Origin: Neoakkermansia glycaniphila
Lineage (GTDB): Bacteria; Verrucomicrobiota; Verrucomicrobiia; Verrucomicrobiales; Akkermansiaceae
Direction of reading: 5' to 3'
NCBI RefSeq assembly: GCF_001683795.1
Contig: NZ_LIGX01000023.1
Span: forward strand, 1 to 64,000
Length of the DNA: 64,000 nucleotides
Numbering within the stretch: the stretch's first letter is position 1; the number at the start of each line of letters is the position of its first letter. Positions 33,790-43,626 of the stretch are shown here, in pieces. The notes beneath the pieces are model-generated. The model did no database searches, was not told where the DNA came from, and worked only from the letters and a program-made list of their open reading frames with translations. Position numbers and translations under genes: made by a program.

Positions 33790-34533
33790 TTAATCCTTCT
33801 TTGCGCCGGAGGAATTCGCCGCATCGGGCAACGGAGGAGGCGTACCGACATCCGGGGTAACCAGAGGATTCGATTTGGCGGCAGGCTGCAGAAGCGTGGA
33901 ACCGCCCTGCACACTCTTGCCGGAAAGATCGCTCACCTTGCTGCTCTTGGGCTGCAAAGTCTGCTGCGTCGAAGCAGGAGCGCCGGGAAGCCTTGTTTCC
34001 AAGGGCTTGTTGGCCGCCGGCACAAAATTGACATCCCCCGTCGAACCATCCAACAGATTCGCCGTCGTAAAATCGCCGCCGATGGCAGGCAGATTTCCCA
34101 CAAACGTACTGTCATCGAACAGGCTCGGCTGGCCGTCCGGCCCGATCATCGGCACCAGCGCCTTGGGATTAACCAAATCGCTCCCGTTAATGAACCCGAC
34201 CTTGCCGTCGGGCAGTTCGACTCTCACAAAACTGCCGTCATTGGCCAGCACCTTCACCTTCTCCGCCTTCTCCATAAAACCGGCCGCAGACGGATAAAGC
34301 TCGGGATTCTTCTCGAACATGGTCACCATGCCCTTCGCCACGGATACCTCCGAACCTACCTCGAACGATCCCTGGGAGGCACGATCCCGTGCTTCGCGCT
34401 TGTGGTGGGCCATGCCTACCGGATCCAGAGGGGAATCCGGACGATTGTATACAGGCTCATAGGGATTGTTCTGGAACCATGAACATGACGCCAGGCAAAG
34501 CACTGGCAGCATAAACAGAATCTCACGCTTCAT
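33790..34533 (-). CDS. Putative lipoprotein, SH3-like, unknown function
   Basis: This 247-residue protein starts MKREILFMLPVLCLASCSWF, a lipoprotein signal with lipobox LASC (Cys at 17). The middle has a bacterial SH3-like stretch: GSFEVGSEVSVAKGMVTMF...KVKVLANDGSFVRVELPDGKVGFINGSDLV. The C-terminal third is Pro/Ser/Ala-rich and disordered. This suggests an envelope-attached protein that binds wall or protein partners. The start at 34533 is chosen from the lipoprotein signal rather than an upstream ATG. Confidence 0.75.
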   Translation of the reverse strand: MKREILFMLPVLCLASCSWFQNNPYEPVYNRPDSPLDPVGMAHHKREARDRASQGSFEVGSEVSVAKGMVTMFEKNPELYPSAAGFMEKAEKVKVLANDGSFVRVELPDGKVGFINGSDLVNPKALVPMIGPDGQPSLFDDSTFVGNLPAIGGDFTTANLLDGSTGDVNFVPAANKPLETRLPGAPASTQQTLQPKSSKVSDLSGKSVQGGSTLLQPAAKSNPLVTPDVGTPPPLPDAANSSGAKKD

Positions 34534-34589
34534 ACAACACACACATAACACAAACCACACATTCCGAAAAGCAGAATATGCGCCCGCTG

Positions 34590-34952
34590 TCAGGAATTCA
34601 TCAAATATTGACGATTGACAAAGAAAACAGCCCCCATGATGCACAAAAAGGCCCACAGGTAATCCCACCGCCACTGCTCACCGAGATACAGCAGGGCGAA
34701 AGGAACAAACACCGAAAGCGTAATCACTTCCTGAATAATCTTCAGCTGCGCGACGGAAAGGCCGGATTCCGCTCCGATGCGATTGGCGGGAATCATGAAG
34801 CAATACTCGAAAAACGCCACTCCCCAGCTCAGAAGAATAATCCAGAACAGGGGCTTCGCATCTCCGGAACCCTTCTTCAAATGGCCGTACCACGCAAACG
34901 TCATGAACATATTGCTCATAACCAGCAGACCGATCGTCAGCAACACCTTCAT
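34590..34952 (-). CDS. DUF486 family small membrane protein
   Basis: This 120-residue, four-helix membrane protein has the DUF486 pattern: MFMTFAWYGHLK after helix 1, LLSWGVAFFEYCFMIPANRIG, AQLKIIQEVITLSVFVPFA and a last helix ending NRQYL. It is related to the small drug/metabolite transporter superfamily, but its substrate is unknown. It lies between the lipoprotein gene and meaB on the same strand. Confidence 0.85.
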   Translation of the reverse strand: MKVLLTIGLLVMSNMFMTFAWYGHLKKGSGDAKPLFWIILLSWGVAFFEYCFMIPANRIGAESGLSVAQLKIIQEVITLSVFVPFALLYLGEQWRWDYLWAFLCIMGAVFFVNRQYLMNS

Positions 34953-34990
34953 GGCGAATCACAGCAAAAAAAACACGAATACCGCGGATT

Positions 34991-36004
34991 TCATTCACCC
35001 TTCACCGGATAAGTGAAATGGGAAAGCAGCTGGTGCGCGGCCGACACGGGATCAAGCTTGCCGCAAGCGACCTTGTTCTCCAAATCCGGCAAATGGCTGG
35101 CTACATCGGGATGCTGCGCAAAGGCATGCAGCAACGCCTCGTGTACGAGAGCCTGCACCCAGTCGAGCGACTGGCGGCGGCGGCGTTCGTACCACTGGCC
35201 GTTCTTCTGCTGCTTCGTTCGGAAATCCATCAGCATGTGTTCGATCGCATCAAGGCCCCGCCCTTCCAGCGAAGAGCATGTCAGCACCTCGGGAGTCCAA
35301 CCCGGCGTGGGCGACTGCAAATAATGCAGCACCATCTTGAGCTCCTGCTGGTGGGCAAGGGCTCGCTGGTGGTTGTCGCCGTCGTCCTTCGTCACGATCA
35401 ACAGATCGGCCAGCTCCATAATGCCGCGCTTGATCCCCTGCAAATCGTCCCCTGCCCCCGTAATCAGAAGCAGGAAGAAAATATCCACCATCGAACGCAC
35501 CGTCGTCTCGGACTGCCCGACGCCTACGGTCTCCACCAGAATCACATCGTACCCGGCCGCCTCGCAGGCGATCATCGTCTCGCGGGACTTGCGGGCCACG
35601 CCGCCGAGAGTTCCGGCGGAAGGCGAAGGGCGAATAAACGCATTCTCATGGCCGGAAAGCACCTCCATGCGGGTCTTGTCGCCCATTACGGATCCCTTCG
35701 ACAACGAAGAAGAAGGATCGATCGCCAGCACGGCCACCTTGAGCCCCCGTTCGCAAAGATAACAACCGAATGCCTCGATAAACGTCGACTTCCCGGCTCC
35801 CGGCACACCGGTAATCCCAATGCGAATCGCCTTGCCCGAATGCGGAAGCAGACGCGAGATCAACTCGCGCGCAGGCTCCTGATCGCGCTTGGCATTGCTC
35901 TCAATCAGCGTAATGGCACGGCCGAGCATGGCCGGATTGCCATCCAGCACCCCGCGCGACAAGGCCTCGGGATCGAAACGCGACTTGGAACCGGGCAAAC
36001 TCAT
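34991..36004 (-). CDS. meaB: Methylmalonyl-CoA mutase-associated GTPase MeaB
   Basis: This 337-residue G3E-type GTPase has Walker A GVPGAGKST at 66-74, then VAVLAIDPSSSLSKGSVMGDKTRM, VILVETVGVGQSE (switch/Walker B region) and LLIVTKDDGDN for guanine binding. MeaB protects and loads the B12-dependent methylmalonyl-CoA mutase, pointing to a propionate/succinate route as in gut Verrucomicrobia. The mutase itself is not in the window. It starts 11 bp downstream of the outer-membrane efflux gene and could be read through from the RND operon. Confidence 0.92.
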   Translation of the reverse strand: MSLPGSKSRFDPEALSRGVLDGNPAMLGRAITLIESNAKRDQEPARELISRLLPHSGKAIRIGITGVPGAGKSTFIEAFGCYLCERGLKVAVLAIDPSSSLSKGSVMGDKTRMEVLSGHENAFIRPSPSAGTLGGVARKSRETMIACEAAGYDVILVETVGVGQSETTVRSMVDIFFLLLITGAGDDLQGIKRGIMELADLLIVTKDDGDNHQRALAHQQELKMVLHYLQSPTPGWTPEVLTCSSLEGRGLDAIEHMLMDFRTKQQKNGQWYERRRRQSLDWVQALVHEALLHAFAQHPDVASHLPDLENKVACGKLDPVSAAHQLLSHFTYPVKGE

Positions 36005-36015
36005 GGCTACGATAC

Positions 36016-37485
36016 TCAGTCTTGGGAATTCTTATTGGAAGCTCCGGAAAGCATCTCGCGGTTATCCTGCTGCCAGCCGCCGCCGAGCGCCGTGTACAGC
36101 GTCGGAAGGGTCGAAGCATACTGGTAGCGGTACTGGCTCAGCGCCGTCAGCGCGGGGAACAGATTCTGCTGCGCCGTCAGCACCTCATAATAGCTCGAAA
36201 GACCGTTCGTATAGCGGTCCATGGACGATTCCACCGCCGTGCGGTAGGCAGCTACGGCCTTCTCCTGCTCGACGATAATTTCGTTCAGCTTGGCACGCTG
36301 GATCAGCGTCGTAGATACATCGGCCAAAGCCGAAAGCACGGACTGCTCGTACGCATTCTTGGCCGCAAGGAAATTATTGCGGGCAACCAGCTCATTCGCA
36401 CGCAACGTACCTGCCTGGAACAGCGGTCCGGACAAATCCGCGCCCACGCCCCATGCAGACTTGTGCTTCGTCGCACGAGCCAGATCGGACGACACGAGGC
36501 CGCCTCCGCCCGTCAAAGAAATGGAAGGAAAATAATTGGTAATTGCCACGCCGATCTCGGCATTCGCCGAACGCAGCTCGAACTCCTTCTGACGCACATC
36601 GGGACGATTGGCCAGAATCTGGGCAGGAAGCCCGGCAGGCACGCGAGCCGCACCGGCCACGGATTGCAGAGAACCGCTACGCCGGATCGAACCCGGGGTG
36701 CGGCCGGCCAAAACGCTCAGCGTATTCTCCAGCGCGGCAATCTCGGCTTCCAACGCAGGCACCTGCGCCTTGCTGGCTGCCAGAGCCGCCTCGGCGGACG
36801 CCACCTGGAGCTTATCGCCGATACCGCCGTCAAGCTGAGCCTGGAAAAGATTCAAGGACTTCGTGTAAGAAGTCACAGCCTCACGCGTGATTTCCAGCTC
36901 CTGATCCAATTGCAGCAACTGGAGATAACCGTCCGCCACCTGCCGCAGCAGGGAAAGCATCAGGGCGCGCTGGCCTTCCTCGGAAGCGAGGTACTGGGCC
37001 ACGGCGGACTCCGTCGCACGGCGGGTCTTGCCCCACAAATCGATTTCCCAGGAAACGGCGCCCTTCATCATGCCCGGAGCCGTCGTCACACCATTCATCT
37101 GGGTCATGTTGCCCATGGCGTAGTTCGAACCCTTGGACACGCCGCCGCCGTAGGAAACCCACGGGAACAGCGGAGCGCGCGCGATCGTCACATACTGGCG
37201 AGCGCTATCCACATTCGCCATCATGGACTTCAAATCGCGGTTATTGGCATACGTATCGCGCAGCAAGCTCTGCAGCTCATTGTTGCGCAGAACCTTCCAC
37301 CAGGGAAGATCGGCCACGGACTCGGAAGACGAATTGCCGCCCCGGAATTCGGCGGGAACGGCCATATCGTTCTTCTTGTAATCGGGACCGAACTTGCAGG
37401 AAGACAGAGCCAGTGCAGCGATTGCCAACGCTGCACTTCTCCACACAAGGCTGCCGTGAGATTTCATATATTGGGTTTTATTCAT
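36016..37485 (-). CDS. Outer-membrane efflux lipoprotein (NodT/OprM type, TolC superfamily)
   Basis: This 489-residue protein has a lipoprotein signal with lipobox LSSC and the start SCKFGPDYKKNDMAVPAEF, typical of OprM/NodT factors. Two repeated helical halves follow (LRDTYANNRDLKSMMANVDSAR and LPAQILANRPDVRQKEFELRSANAEIGVAITNYFPSISL). It forms the outer-membrane duct of a tripartite pump with the RND transporter and adaptor encoded just upstream. A Met six codons downstream is an alternative start. Confidence 0.92.
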   Translation of the reverse strand: MNKTQYMKSHGSLVWRSAALAIAALALSSCKFGPDYKKNDMAVPAEFRGGNSSSESVADLPWWKVLRNNELQSLLRDTYANNRDLKSMMANVDSARQYVTIARAPLFPWVSYGGGVSKGSNYAMGNMTQMNGVTTAPGMMKGAVSWEIDLWGKTRRATESAVAQYLASEEGQRALMLSLLRQVADGYLQLLQLDQELEITREAVTSYTKSLNLFQAQLDGGIGDKLQVASAEAALAASKAQVPALEAEIAALENTLSVLAGRTPGSIRRSGSLQSVAGAARVPAGLPAQILANRPDVRQKEFELRSANAEIGVAITNYFPSISLTGGGGLVSSDLARATKHKSAWGVGADLSGPLFQAGTLRANELVARNNFLAAKNAYEQSVLSALADVSTTLIQRAKLNEIIVEQEKAVAAYRTAVESSMDRYTNGLSSYYEVLTAQQNLFPALTALSQYRYQYASTLPTLYTALGGGWQQDNREMLSGASNKNSQD

Positions 37486-37523
37486 AAATGTCGATCATTT
37501 GTCTGGATGAACAGGACACCTCC

Positions 37524-37559
37524 TGCCCGCCCGGACTATCATCTACCGTCAGGCGGGCA
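37524..37559. other. Hairpin between pump and outer-membrane factor genes
   Basis: TGCCCGCC (37524-37531) and GGCGGGCA (37552-37559) form an 8-bp GC stem in the 120-bp gap between the RND pump and the outer-membrane factor. There is no T-tract on the minus strand after it, so it may reduce downstream expression or stabilise the mRNA rather than terminate. Confidence 0.5.
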
Positions 37560-37605
37560 ATCAATGTCCCTATTCTTATCAATCCATGGTTGAGAGGAAA
37601 AGATG

Positions 37606-40600
37606 TTATTTTTCTGCATTGCCCGGTTCGGCGGGAACCGCTTCACTTGCCGGAGGTTCGGGAAGGCCAGCGTCTTCCGCAGCCAGCACCTTGTAGGCAT
37701 ATTCTTCATCGGGGTCGGGGCCCACGTGGTGCTTCTTGATCTTCACGCGGAACAGCCTCACGACAAAGACAAAGCTGCAGGGAATCAGGAAACAGCCGAC
37801 AATCGTCGAGAACAGCATGCCGACAACCACCACGATACCGATGGCGAAACGGGCCGATGCGCCCGGCCCCGTCGCCAGCACCAGCGGCAAACAACCGAGA
37901 ATGAAGGCGAAGGACGTCATCAGAATCGGGCGCAAGCGCAGCTTGGCCGCGGAAAGCGTCGCTTCGAACAGAGGCTTGCCTCGCTCCATTTCCAGCACGG
38001 CGAACTCGACAATCAGAATCGCGTTCTTCGCCGCAAGTCCGATCAGCATCACCAGACCGATCTGGGCATACAGATTCAGTTCCACATGTGCAGCAGCCAA
38101 GCCGACAAACGCACCCAGCACCGCGATCGGCACCGTAAGGAACACGCTCAGCGGCAAGGCCCATTTTTCATACAGGGCAGCCAGAATCAGGAAGGCAAAC
38201 AGGCCGGACATGGCAAAGATAGCACCGAGGCCAAGCCCCTTCTGCGCCTTTTCTTCCTGATAGCTCATCTGGCTGTATTCATAGCCCATATCGGGCGACA
38301 TTGTCTCGGCAAACACCCTTTCCAGCTCCTTCATCGTCTCTGACGATGAGAAACCGGACTTCACCTCGATATTGAGCTGCGCCGCATTGTACAGATTTTG
38401 ATGCATCACGAACTCGGCATCGAAAATATCTTCAACCCGCACCAAGGCAGACAGAGGGAAGTTCTCTCCCTTCGCATTGCGAACGTAGAAATTCTTCAGC
38501 ATATCCACATTGGTACGGTTTTCACCGGCGCCCTGAATATACACCTGCCACTGTTGACCGTACAACGTCACATAATTGATGAAAAGCGAACCGTAGTAGG
38601 CCTGCAAAAGCTTGTAGGCATCCTCCAGCTTCACCCCTTGGGCAAAACACTTCTTCTCATCCAGCACGAACCGCTTCTGCGGCACGGCATTCATCATCTG
38701 AAGAGGGCTATTCACATTAGCCACGGCGGGAAGCTTTTGAACCTCGGCGACAAACTTGTTCAGTTGCTGGCTCAAATAAGGCACACCGCGCCCTTCTCTG
38801 TCTTCCAGAATGAAGGTAATGCCACTGGATGTACCCACCCCGTCAATCGCAGGCGGAGTTGACACGAACACAATGGCATCGATCCCCCGTTTGGAATTAT
38901 TCAATTGCTTCTCGAAAAGCTCTTTCAGCGCGACCGCACCCTGATCCCGATTGGGACGTTCATCCCAGTCCTTCAATGTCACAAAGAAGAAACCGCTGTT
39001 CGATGTCTGGATATTCGCCATCACGTTGATCCCGATCACCGAACATACAGCCTTCACATTTTCGTTGCTTTGGACAATCTTTTCGACCTCTTTCACCTGT
39101 TCCAGCGTACGCTGCATGGAAGCGGACGAAGGCAGCGTCATGCCGATCATCAAAAAGCCCTTATCTTCCGTCGGCAGGAAACCGCCGGGCACCTGCTTGG
39201 CCACAGGAATGATCAGAAGCGAGATCAAGGCCAGAAGCGGAATACTGATCAGCAGCTTACGTGACAGGAAACCGCACGTACGGGCATAACCGTGCGCCGT
39301 CGCATCATACCCCTTGTTGAACCAGCGATAGAACTTGCGGAGCGGCGAATGGCCTTCCAGCGATTTCGGGCGAAGCAGAATCGCACTCAAGGCAGGCGAT
39401 AGTGTCAAGGCATTGAATGCCGAAATCAGCATCGAAATGGCGATCGTCACCGCGAACTGCTGGAACAGAGTCCCCGTAATACCCGGCAACAAAAGAGATG
39501 GCAGGAACACGGCAGCCAGCACGAGCGCAATAGCCACCACGGGACCGGACACTTCCTTCATGGCGGCAAACGAAGCCTGGCGCGGCGTCATGCCGCGCTC
39601 CATATGGGATTCTACGGCTTCCACCACCACGATGGCATCGTCCACCACAAGGCCGATCGCCAGCACCATACCCATCAAACACACCGTATTCAGCGTGAAT
39701 CCGAGCATCGGGAAGAAACAGAACGTCGTCACGATGGACACCGGCACGGCAATCGCCGGAATCAGCGTCGCGCGCCAGCCCTGCAGGAAAACAAACACCA
39801 CGATCACCACCAACACAAGAGCTTCGATCAGCGTCTTCTGAATTTCTTCGATCGAGGAACGAACCGAAAGGGTCGTATCAAGAGCCACAAGACCTTGCAA
39901 ACCGGGAGGGAAACTCTTCTCATACTTCGCCAGACAATCCTTTACCGCGTCCACCGTCTCAATAGCGTTGGAACCGGGAGCCTGATACACGGCAATCACA
40001 CCGGCTGGCTCGGCATTATAACGTCCCATCAAGGCGTACGTCTGTGCGCCGAGTTCTATCTTGGCGATATCCTTCAGGTAAACGAACTTCGTTCCGTCCG
40101 CCTTGATAATGATATTCTCGAACTCCGTCTCCGTCTTCAGGCGCCCTTTCGTACGCACCGTATAGGTAAATTCCTGCCCTGCAGGAGCCGGTTCAGAGCC
40201 GATCTGACCACCGGGATTCACCGTATTCTGCGTACGGATGGCATTCTGCACGTCGGAAACCGAAATTCCTCGTTGCGCCATCGTCACCGTATCCAGCCAG
40301 ATACGCATCGCGTAACGTCCGGCGCCGAACACCTGCACGTCGCCCACACCGGGTACGCGCTTCACCGGATCCACCAGCGACACATACGCATAATTCGCCA
40401 GATACACTGCATCGAACGTATTGTCGGGAGACGTCAGCGAATACAGCAGCAAAGGCACCCCGGTGGACTTCTTGATCGTAATGCCCATCTGAGCCACTTC
40501 CGTGGGCAGCTGCGTCGTCGCCTGCGCATAGCGCATGTACGTCTGCACCTGATCCATGTCCGGATTCGTGCCCGTCTCGAACACCACGTTCATGGAGCAT

Positions 40601-40860
40601 GTACCGTTACTTGAGTTCACGGACGTCATGTAATCCATGCCCGTCAGACCGGAAAGCTGGGACTCAATCGGCGTTGCCACCGAGTCGGCCACCGTCTGGG
40701 CATCGGCGCCGGGATAGGTCGCCGACAGAGTAATCGTGGGAGGCGCAATATCCGGATACTCGGAAATCGGCAACCGGAGCAACGAAATCACGCCCAGCAG
40801 AGATGTAACGATCGCGATCACCATCGCGATAAGCGGATGCTTGATGAAATAGGAAGACAT
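37606..40860 (-). CDS. RND multidrug efflux permease (HAE1/AcrB type)
   Basis: This protein of 1084 residues is of full AcrB length. It starts with SSYFIKHPLIAMVIAIVTSLLG (first helix), has the large periplasmic loops (PTITLSATYPGADAQTV, GTNPDMDQVQ) and the central GMVLAIGLVVDDAIVVVEAVESH motif carrying the proton-relay acids. A second half repeat has MLIGLAAKNAILIVEF. It exports drugs, bile salts or similar compounds by proton antiport. The start at 40860 is chosen over one ten codons upstream. It lies between the adaptor and outer-membrane factor genes on the same strand. Confidence 0.95.
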   Translation of the reverse strand: MSSYFIKHPLIAMVIAIVTSLLGVISLLRLPISEYPDIAPPTITLSATYPGADAQTVADSVATPIESQLSGLTGMDYMTSVNSSNGTCSMNVVFETGTNPDMDQVQTYMRYAQATTQLPTEVAQMGITIKKSTGVPLLLYSLTSPDNTFDAVYLANYAYVSLVDPVKRVPGVGDVQVFGAGRYAMRIWLDTVTMAQRGISVSDVQNAIRTQNTVNPGGQIGSEPAPAGQEFTYTVRTKGRLKTETEFENIIIKADGTKFVYLKDIAKIELGAQTYALMGRYNAEPAGVIAVYQAPGSNAIETVDAVKDCLAKYEKSFPPGLQGLVALDTTLSVRSSIEEIQKTLIEALVLVVIVVFVFLQGWRATLIPAIAVPVSIVTTFCFFPMLGFTLNTVCLMGMVLAIGLVVDDAIVVVEAVESHMERGMTPRQASFAAMKEVSGPVVAIALVLAAVFLPSLLLPGITGTLFQQFAVTIAISMLISAFNALTLSPALSAILLRPKSLEGHSPLRKFYRWFNKGYDATAHGYARTCGFLSRKLLISIPLLALISLLIIPVAKQVPGGFLPTEDKGFLMIGMTLPSSASMQRTLEQVKEVEKIVQSNENVKAVCSVIGINVMANIQTSNSGFFFVTLKDWDERPNRDQGAVALKELFEKQLNNSKRGIDAIVFVSTPPAIDGVGTSSGITFILEDREGRGVPYLSQQLNKFVAEVQKLPAVANVNSPLQMMNAVPQKRFVLDEKKCFAQGVKLEDAYKLLQAYYGSLFINYVTLYGQQWQVYIQGAGENRTNVDMLKNFYVRNAKGENFPLSALVRVEDIFDAEFVMHQNLYNAAQLNIEVKSGFSSSETMKELERVFAETMSPDMGYEYSQMSYQEEKAQKGLGLGAIFAMSGLFAFLILAALYEKWALPLSVFLTVPIAVLGAFVGLAAAHVELNLYAQIGLVMLIGLAAKNAILIVEFAVLEMERGKPLFEATLSAAKLRLRPILMTSFAFILGCLPLVLATGPGASARFAIGIVVVVGMLFSTIVGCFLIPCSFVFVVRLFRVKIKKHHVGPDPDEEYAYKVLAAEDAGLPEPPASEAVPAEPGNAEK

Positions 40861-40924
40861 AAGAAAACAAGTTAAACATGCGGACGACAAACCGGAAGGT
40901 CGCCCTCAGTCGATTGATGGCAGC

Positions 40925-42301
40925 TTATTTGGAAGGAGCTGATTTCTCACCGGCAGCCGGAGCATGCATCGCAGCATCCTTGGCGGCTCCGTCGGCCGTT
41001 TCCGACACCTTCGAACTCTTCGACTCGATCGTCGGCTGAGGTGGTGAATACACGAACGGTTCAGGCCGGACGGGCTTATGCATTCCGGCAGCCTGCATGG
41101 CCGCCGTCGATCCCTGCACGACAACCTGAGTACCGGCGGGAAGCATCTTGTCCGGAGGCAGAAGGAGCGTAATCACCTGCATCGGCTGCACGCGTTCCTT
41201 GCCGTTTTCTTCCTTCACTTTCACATCCGTCACGGGACCAAGTTTGACCGGAACCATCGAAGGTACGTTATCCTTCCCGAGTACGATCACGAAATTGGCG
41301 CTTTGCACGCTCACAATGGCGCGCTCAGGCACAAGGGCTGCATTTTCGATCGTCTCCGTCACGGCACGTACGCGCACGGACATGCCGGGACGCAGTACGA
41401 AATCGGGATTCGGCACCTGGCCGACCACGCTGATCTGCCCCGTGCCCATATCGACTGCGCGGTCGAGAGCCACCACATGTCCATCCTCTCCGTACGTCCT
41501 GCCGTCGGGAAGAATCAGCTGGAATTTGGGAATCAGATCCAGATTGCGCTCACCCTTCTTGAACTTGCCCAGCGTCTCAAGCACCGTCTTGTCACTCACG
41601 GCGAAATCGACACGGATCGGATTGATCGACGACACCGTCACCAAAGGATTTTGATTGGCAGGAGACAGCAAATCCCCCACGGAAGGAGCCGCCACACCGG
41701 CAATCCCGGAAATCGGAGCCTTGATCGTCGCATACTCGAGATTGATGCGGGCGGTTTCGATCTGGGCTTCTGCCATCTGGATCTGGGCTTCGGCCTGCAA
41801 TACCTGCGCTTCGCTCTCCTTCAACGCCTGCTGGGCGTCCGTCAAATTCTTCTCGGACACGGAACCGCTCGCAACCAGCTTGGCGTAACGTTCCACATCC
41901 TGCTTGTTCTTGCCTTGGGCGGCCAGAGCCTGCGCTTTGGCGGCCTTGGCCTGAGCCAGCGTTGCCTTGGCTTGATCGAGAGTCGCCTGGAAAAGAGACT
42001 TGTCGATCTCGAACAAAGGCGCACCCTTCTCCACGAGGGAACCGTCCTTATAGCTCTTCTCCACCAGCACCCCCGTCACCTGCGGCTTCACGGCGGCATC
42101 TTCCACACCACGGAGATACCCGTACCATTCCTCGGACACATTGACGTTCTCGTGAATGATCGGAGTTACCTGCACCGGGGCGGCCGGCATCTCGCCGTGC
42201 TGCTTGGCGGAAGCCTGATCCTTGCAGGAAGACAGCAGAGAACCGGAAACGGCAACCGTCATACCGAGGGCAATAAGGGAAAATAAGCGATGAGTCGTCA
42301 T
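40925..42301 (-). CDS. RND efflux periplasmic adaptor (AcrA/MexA type)
   Basis: This 458-residue adaptor has a lipoprotein-like signal (SGSLLSSC), a biotinyl-lipoyl-type domain (GVEDAAVKPQVTGVLVEKSYKDGSLVEKGAPLFEID), a long alpha-hairpin rich in Ala, Gln and Lys (LDQAKATLAQAKAAKAQALA...) and beta-barrel domains. Its C-terminal extension is Pro/Ala/Ser-rich. First gene of the three-gene RND operon; the 300-bp AT-rich region before it should hold the promoter. No local regulator gene is adjacent. Confidence 0.93.
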   Translation of the reverse strand: MTTHRLFSLIALGMTVAVSGSLLSSCKDQASAKQHGEMPAAPVQVTPIIHENVNVSEEWYGYLRGVEDAAVKPQVTGVLVEKSYKDGSLVEKGAPLFEIDKSLFQATLDQAKATLAQAKAAKAQALAAQGKNKQDVERYAKLVASGSVSEKNLTDAQQALKESEAQVLQAEAQIQMAEAQIETARINLEYATIKAPISGIAGVAAPSVGDLLSPANQNPLVTVSSINPIRVDFAVSDKTVLETLGKFKKGERNLDLIPKFQLILPDGRTYGEDGHVVALDRAVDMGTGQISVVGQVPNPDFVLRPGMSVRVRAVTETIENAALVPERAIVSVQSANFVIVLGKDNVPSMVPVKLGPVTDVKVKEENGKERVQPMQVITLLLPPDKMLPAGTQVVVQGSTAAMQAAGMHKPVRPEPFVYSPPQPTIESKSSKVSETADGAAKDAAMHAPAAGEKSAPSK

Positions 42302-42602
42302 AATGGGAAAATGAAATCAGGAACTTCTCGCACGGTTGAACAACAATACGGGAAGGCGCGTTATTTTCACCTTTTCACGAAAACAGGTCAAGCCCTAATT
42401 CCACGTCAGCACGTCATGCAACATGCAATAAATTACTTGATAACAAACTTAAAATAAATCGATAAAAATAGTTAAAAAATGATAAAAATTAAATAGATAA
42501 ACAGTCAAAACAACGATAACCAATCATCTTCACCACAGCTCCGGCACACATTACACCAAAAAACAATACTTGCGGCAAAAATACCGGGAAGGAGCCTCAC
42601 CT
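42302..42602. other. AT-rich intergenic region upstream of the RND operon
   Basis: A 301-bp gap between the adaptor start and the stop of the next minus-strand gene. The stretch 42420-42530 is very AT-rich with repeated GATAAAAAT-like words, and 42401-42425 has spaced ACGTCA copies and CATGCAACATGCA. It probably contains the efflux promoter and operator sites. I see no gene and no clear -35/-10 pair. Confidence 0.45.
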
Positions 42603-43199
42603 TCAACGGCCGGACACAACAGGCAGCATCTCCGTTCCCTCCGAATCGGGAATCACATCCGGAGCAGGCACGCTGTCCGACGGAATGGAACCGCCCGCTC
42701 CGCCCTCCGTCTCGGACTGCCAGGCGGGCACATCCGTACGCACGGCAGGCGTCACAGCCTCCGGCGTAGAAATCGGAGCAGCTTCTGCACCGGGATCGCC
42801 CTCCGTTGCAGCCCCGGACGCGGCGGGAGCCTTCGGTTCCTCGATCTTCGGTTCGGAAAGCGGCCGGTAGGCATACACATAATCGCCTACCATCACCGTA
42901 CCGCTCCTGATATCGGCCGGAATACGCAATGGATCCAGCCTCTCCTCGGACACCACCAAATTGCCTGCACGCACCTTGAACCCTTCCGGCGCATGCGAAA
43001 TCAGCGTCGTTCCCGGATCCGGCATGGGAGAAATCACACGAATCAGGGCAAAATGCTTATCCGGGTACACCATATCGACCGTACCCACATACATGGGAGG
43101 AGGCGGAACATCCTTCGTCCGCATCGAAGCCGAAGGAGTCCCCACCTGCGAACAGGAAGCGGCCATTCCGGCACACACGAGAAGGCAGCATTTCTTCAC
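42603..43199 (-). CDS. Putative lipoprotein, Pro/Glu-rich, unknown function (GTG start)
   Basis: This protein of about 198 residues, from a GTG, starts VKKCCLLVCAGMAASC, a lipoprotein signal with lipobox MAASC. The folded part (VGTVDMVYPDKHFALIRV...FKVRAGNLVVSEERLDPLRIPADIRSGTVMVGDYVYAYRPL) is beta-rich with a gene-order-independent barrel look. The C-terminal half is disordered and acidic (EPKIEEPKAPAASGAATEGD...). An ATG 12 codons upstream would spoil the signal peptide. Function unknown. Confidence 0.68.
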   Translation of the reverse strand: MKKCCLLVCAGMAASCSQVGTPSASMRTKDVPPPPMYVGTVDMVYPDKHFALIRVISPMPDPGTTLISHAPEGFKVRAGNLVVSEERLDPLRIPADIRSGTVMVGDYVYAYRPLSEPKIEEPKAPAASGAATEGDPGAEAAPISTPEAVTPAVRTDVPAWQSETEGGAGGSIPSDSVPAPDVIPDSEGTEMLPVVSGR

Positions 43200-43302
43200 A
43201 TGCCAGTTATACCAAAACCTCCCCCGGATTGTCAACGGAAGGCTGCGTTAACCGGAAAACGCCGCATGGCAACAAAAAAAACGGGGGCAGTCAATTTCCT
43301 GG

Positions 43303-43331
43303 TTGACAGCAACAGGAAAATCATGCAATAT
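43303..43331 (+). promoter_or_regulatory. Likely promoter of tRNA-Ser
   Basis: TTGACA at 43303-43308 and CAATAT at 43326-43331 with a 17-bp spacer, about 20 bp before the tRNA. A 7-bp inverted repeat (TTTCCTG at 43295, CAGGAAA at 43313) flanks the -35 and could be an operator, or chance. Confidence 0.55.
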
Positions 43332-43350
43332 ACGCCCGCACGCACCCCAC

Positions 43351-43443
43351 GGAGTGGTGGCTGAGCGGCTGAAAGCACTCCTTTGCTAAAGGAACGTACG
43401 GCTTTAAACTGTACCGAGGGTTCGAATCCCTCCCACTCCGCCA
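43351..43443 (+). tRNA. tRNA-Ser (anticodon GCU)
   Basis: A 90-nt tRNA body plus an encoded CCA. The acceptor stem GGAGTGG pairs with CCACTCC, and the anticodon loop TTGCTAA gives GCU, reading AGC/AGU. A long class II variable arm (GTAC...GTAC) and T-loop GGTTCGAATCCC are present. It reads AGY serine codons. A terminator lies 20 bp downstream, after which the minus-strand cassette begins, so the tRNA may mark an island boundary. Confidence 0.97.
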
Positions 43444-43462
43444 CCTTTTATATGCACTGATT

Positions 43463-43489
43463 GCACCGTTTGCCAAACGGTGCTTTTTT
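43463..43489 (+). terminator. Intrinsic terminator after tRNA-Ser
   Basis: A perfect 9-bp stem GCACCGTTT / AAACGGTGC with loop GCC and six T residues. Confidence 0.92.
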
Positions 43490-43626
43490 GTATCCGGCAA
43501 TACAACAATGTGCCGACCGATGCCTCCGAACGGATCATCATGCGATACAGATTCCTCCCGGCAAAGAACGCCCGGCGCAGACGGGCACTTTCAACAGCTG
43601 GCAGCCAGACGGCCTCTGCCAATGCC

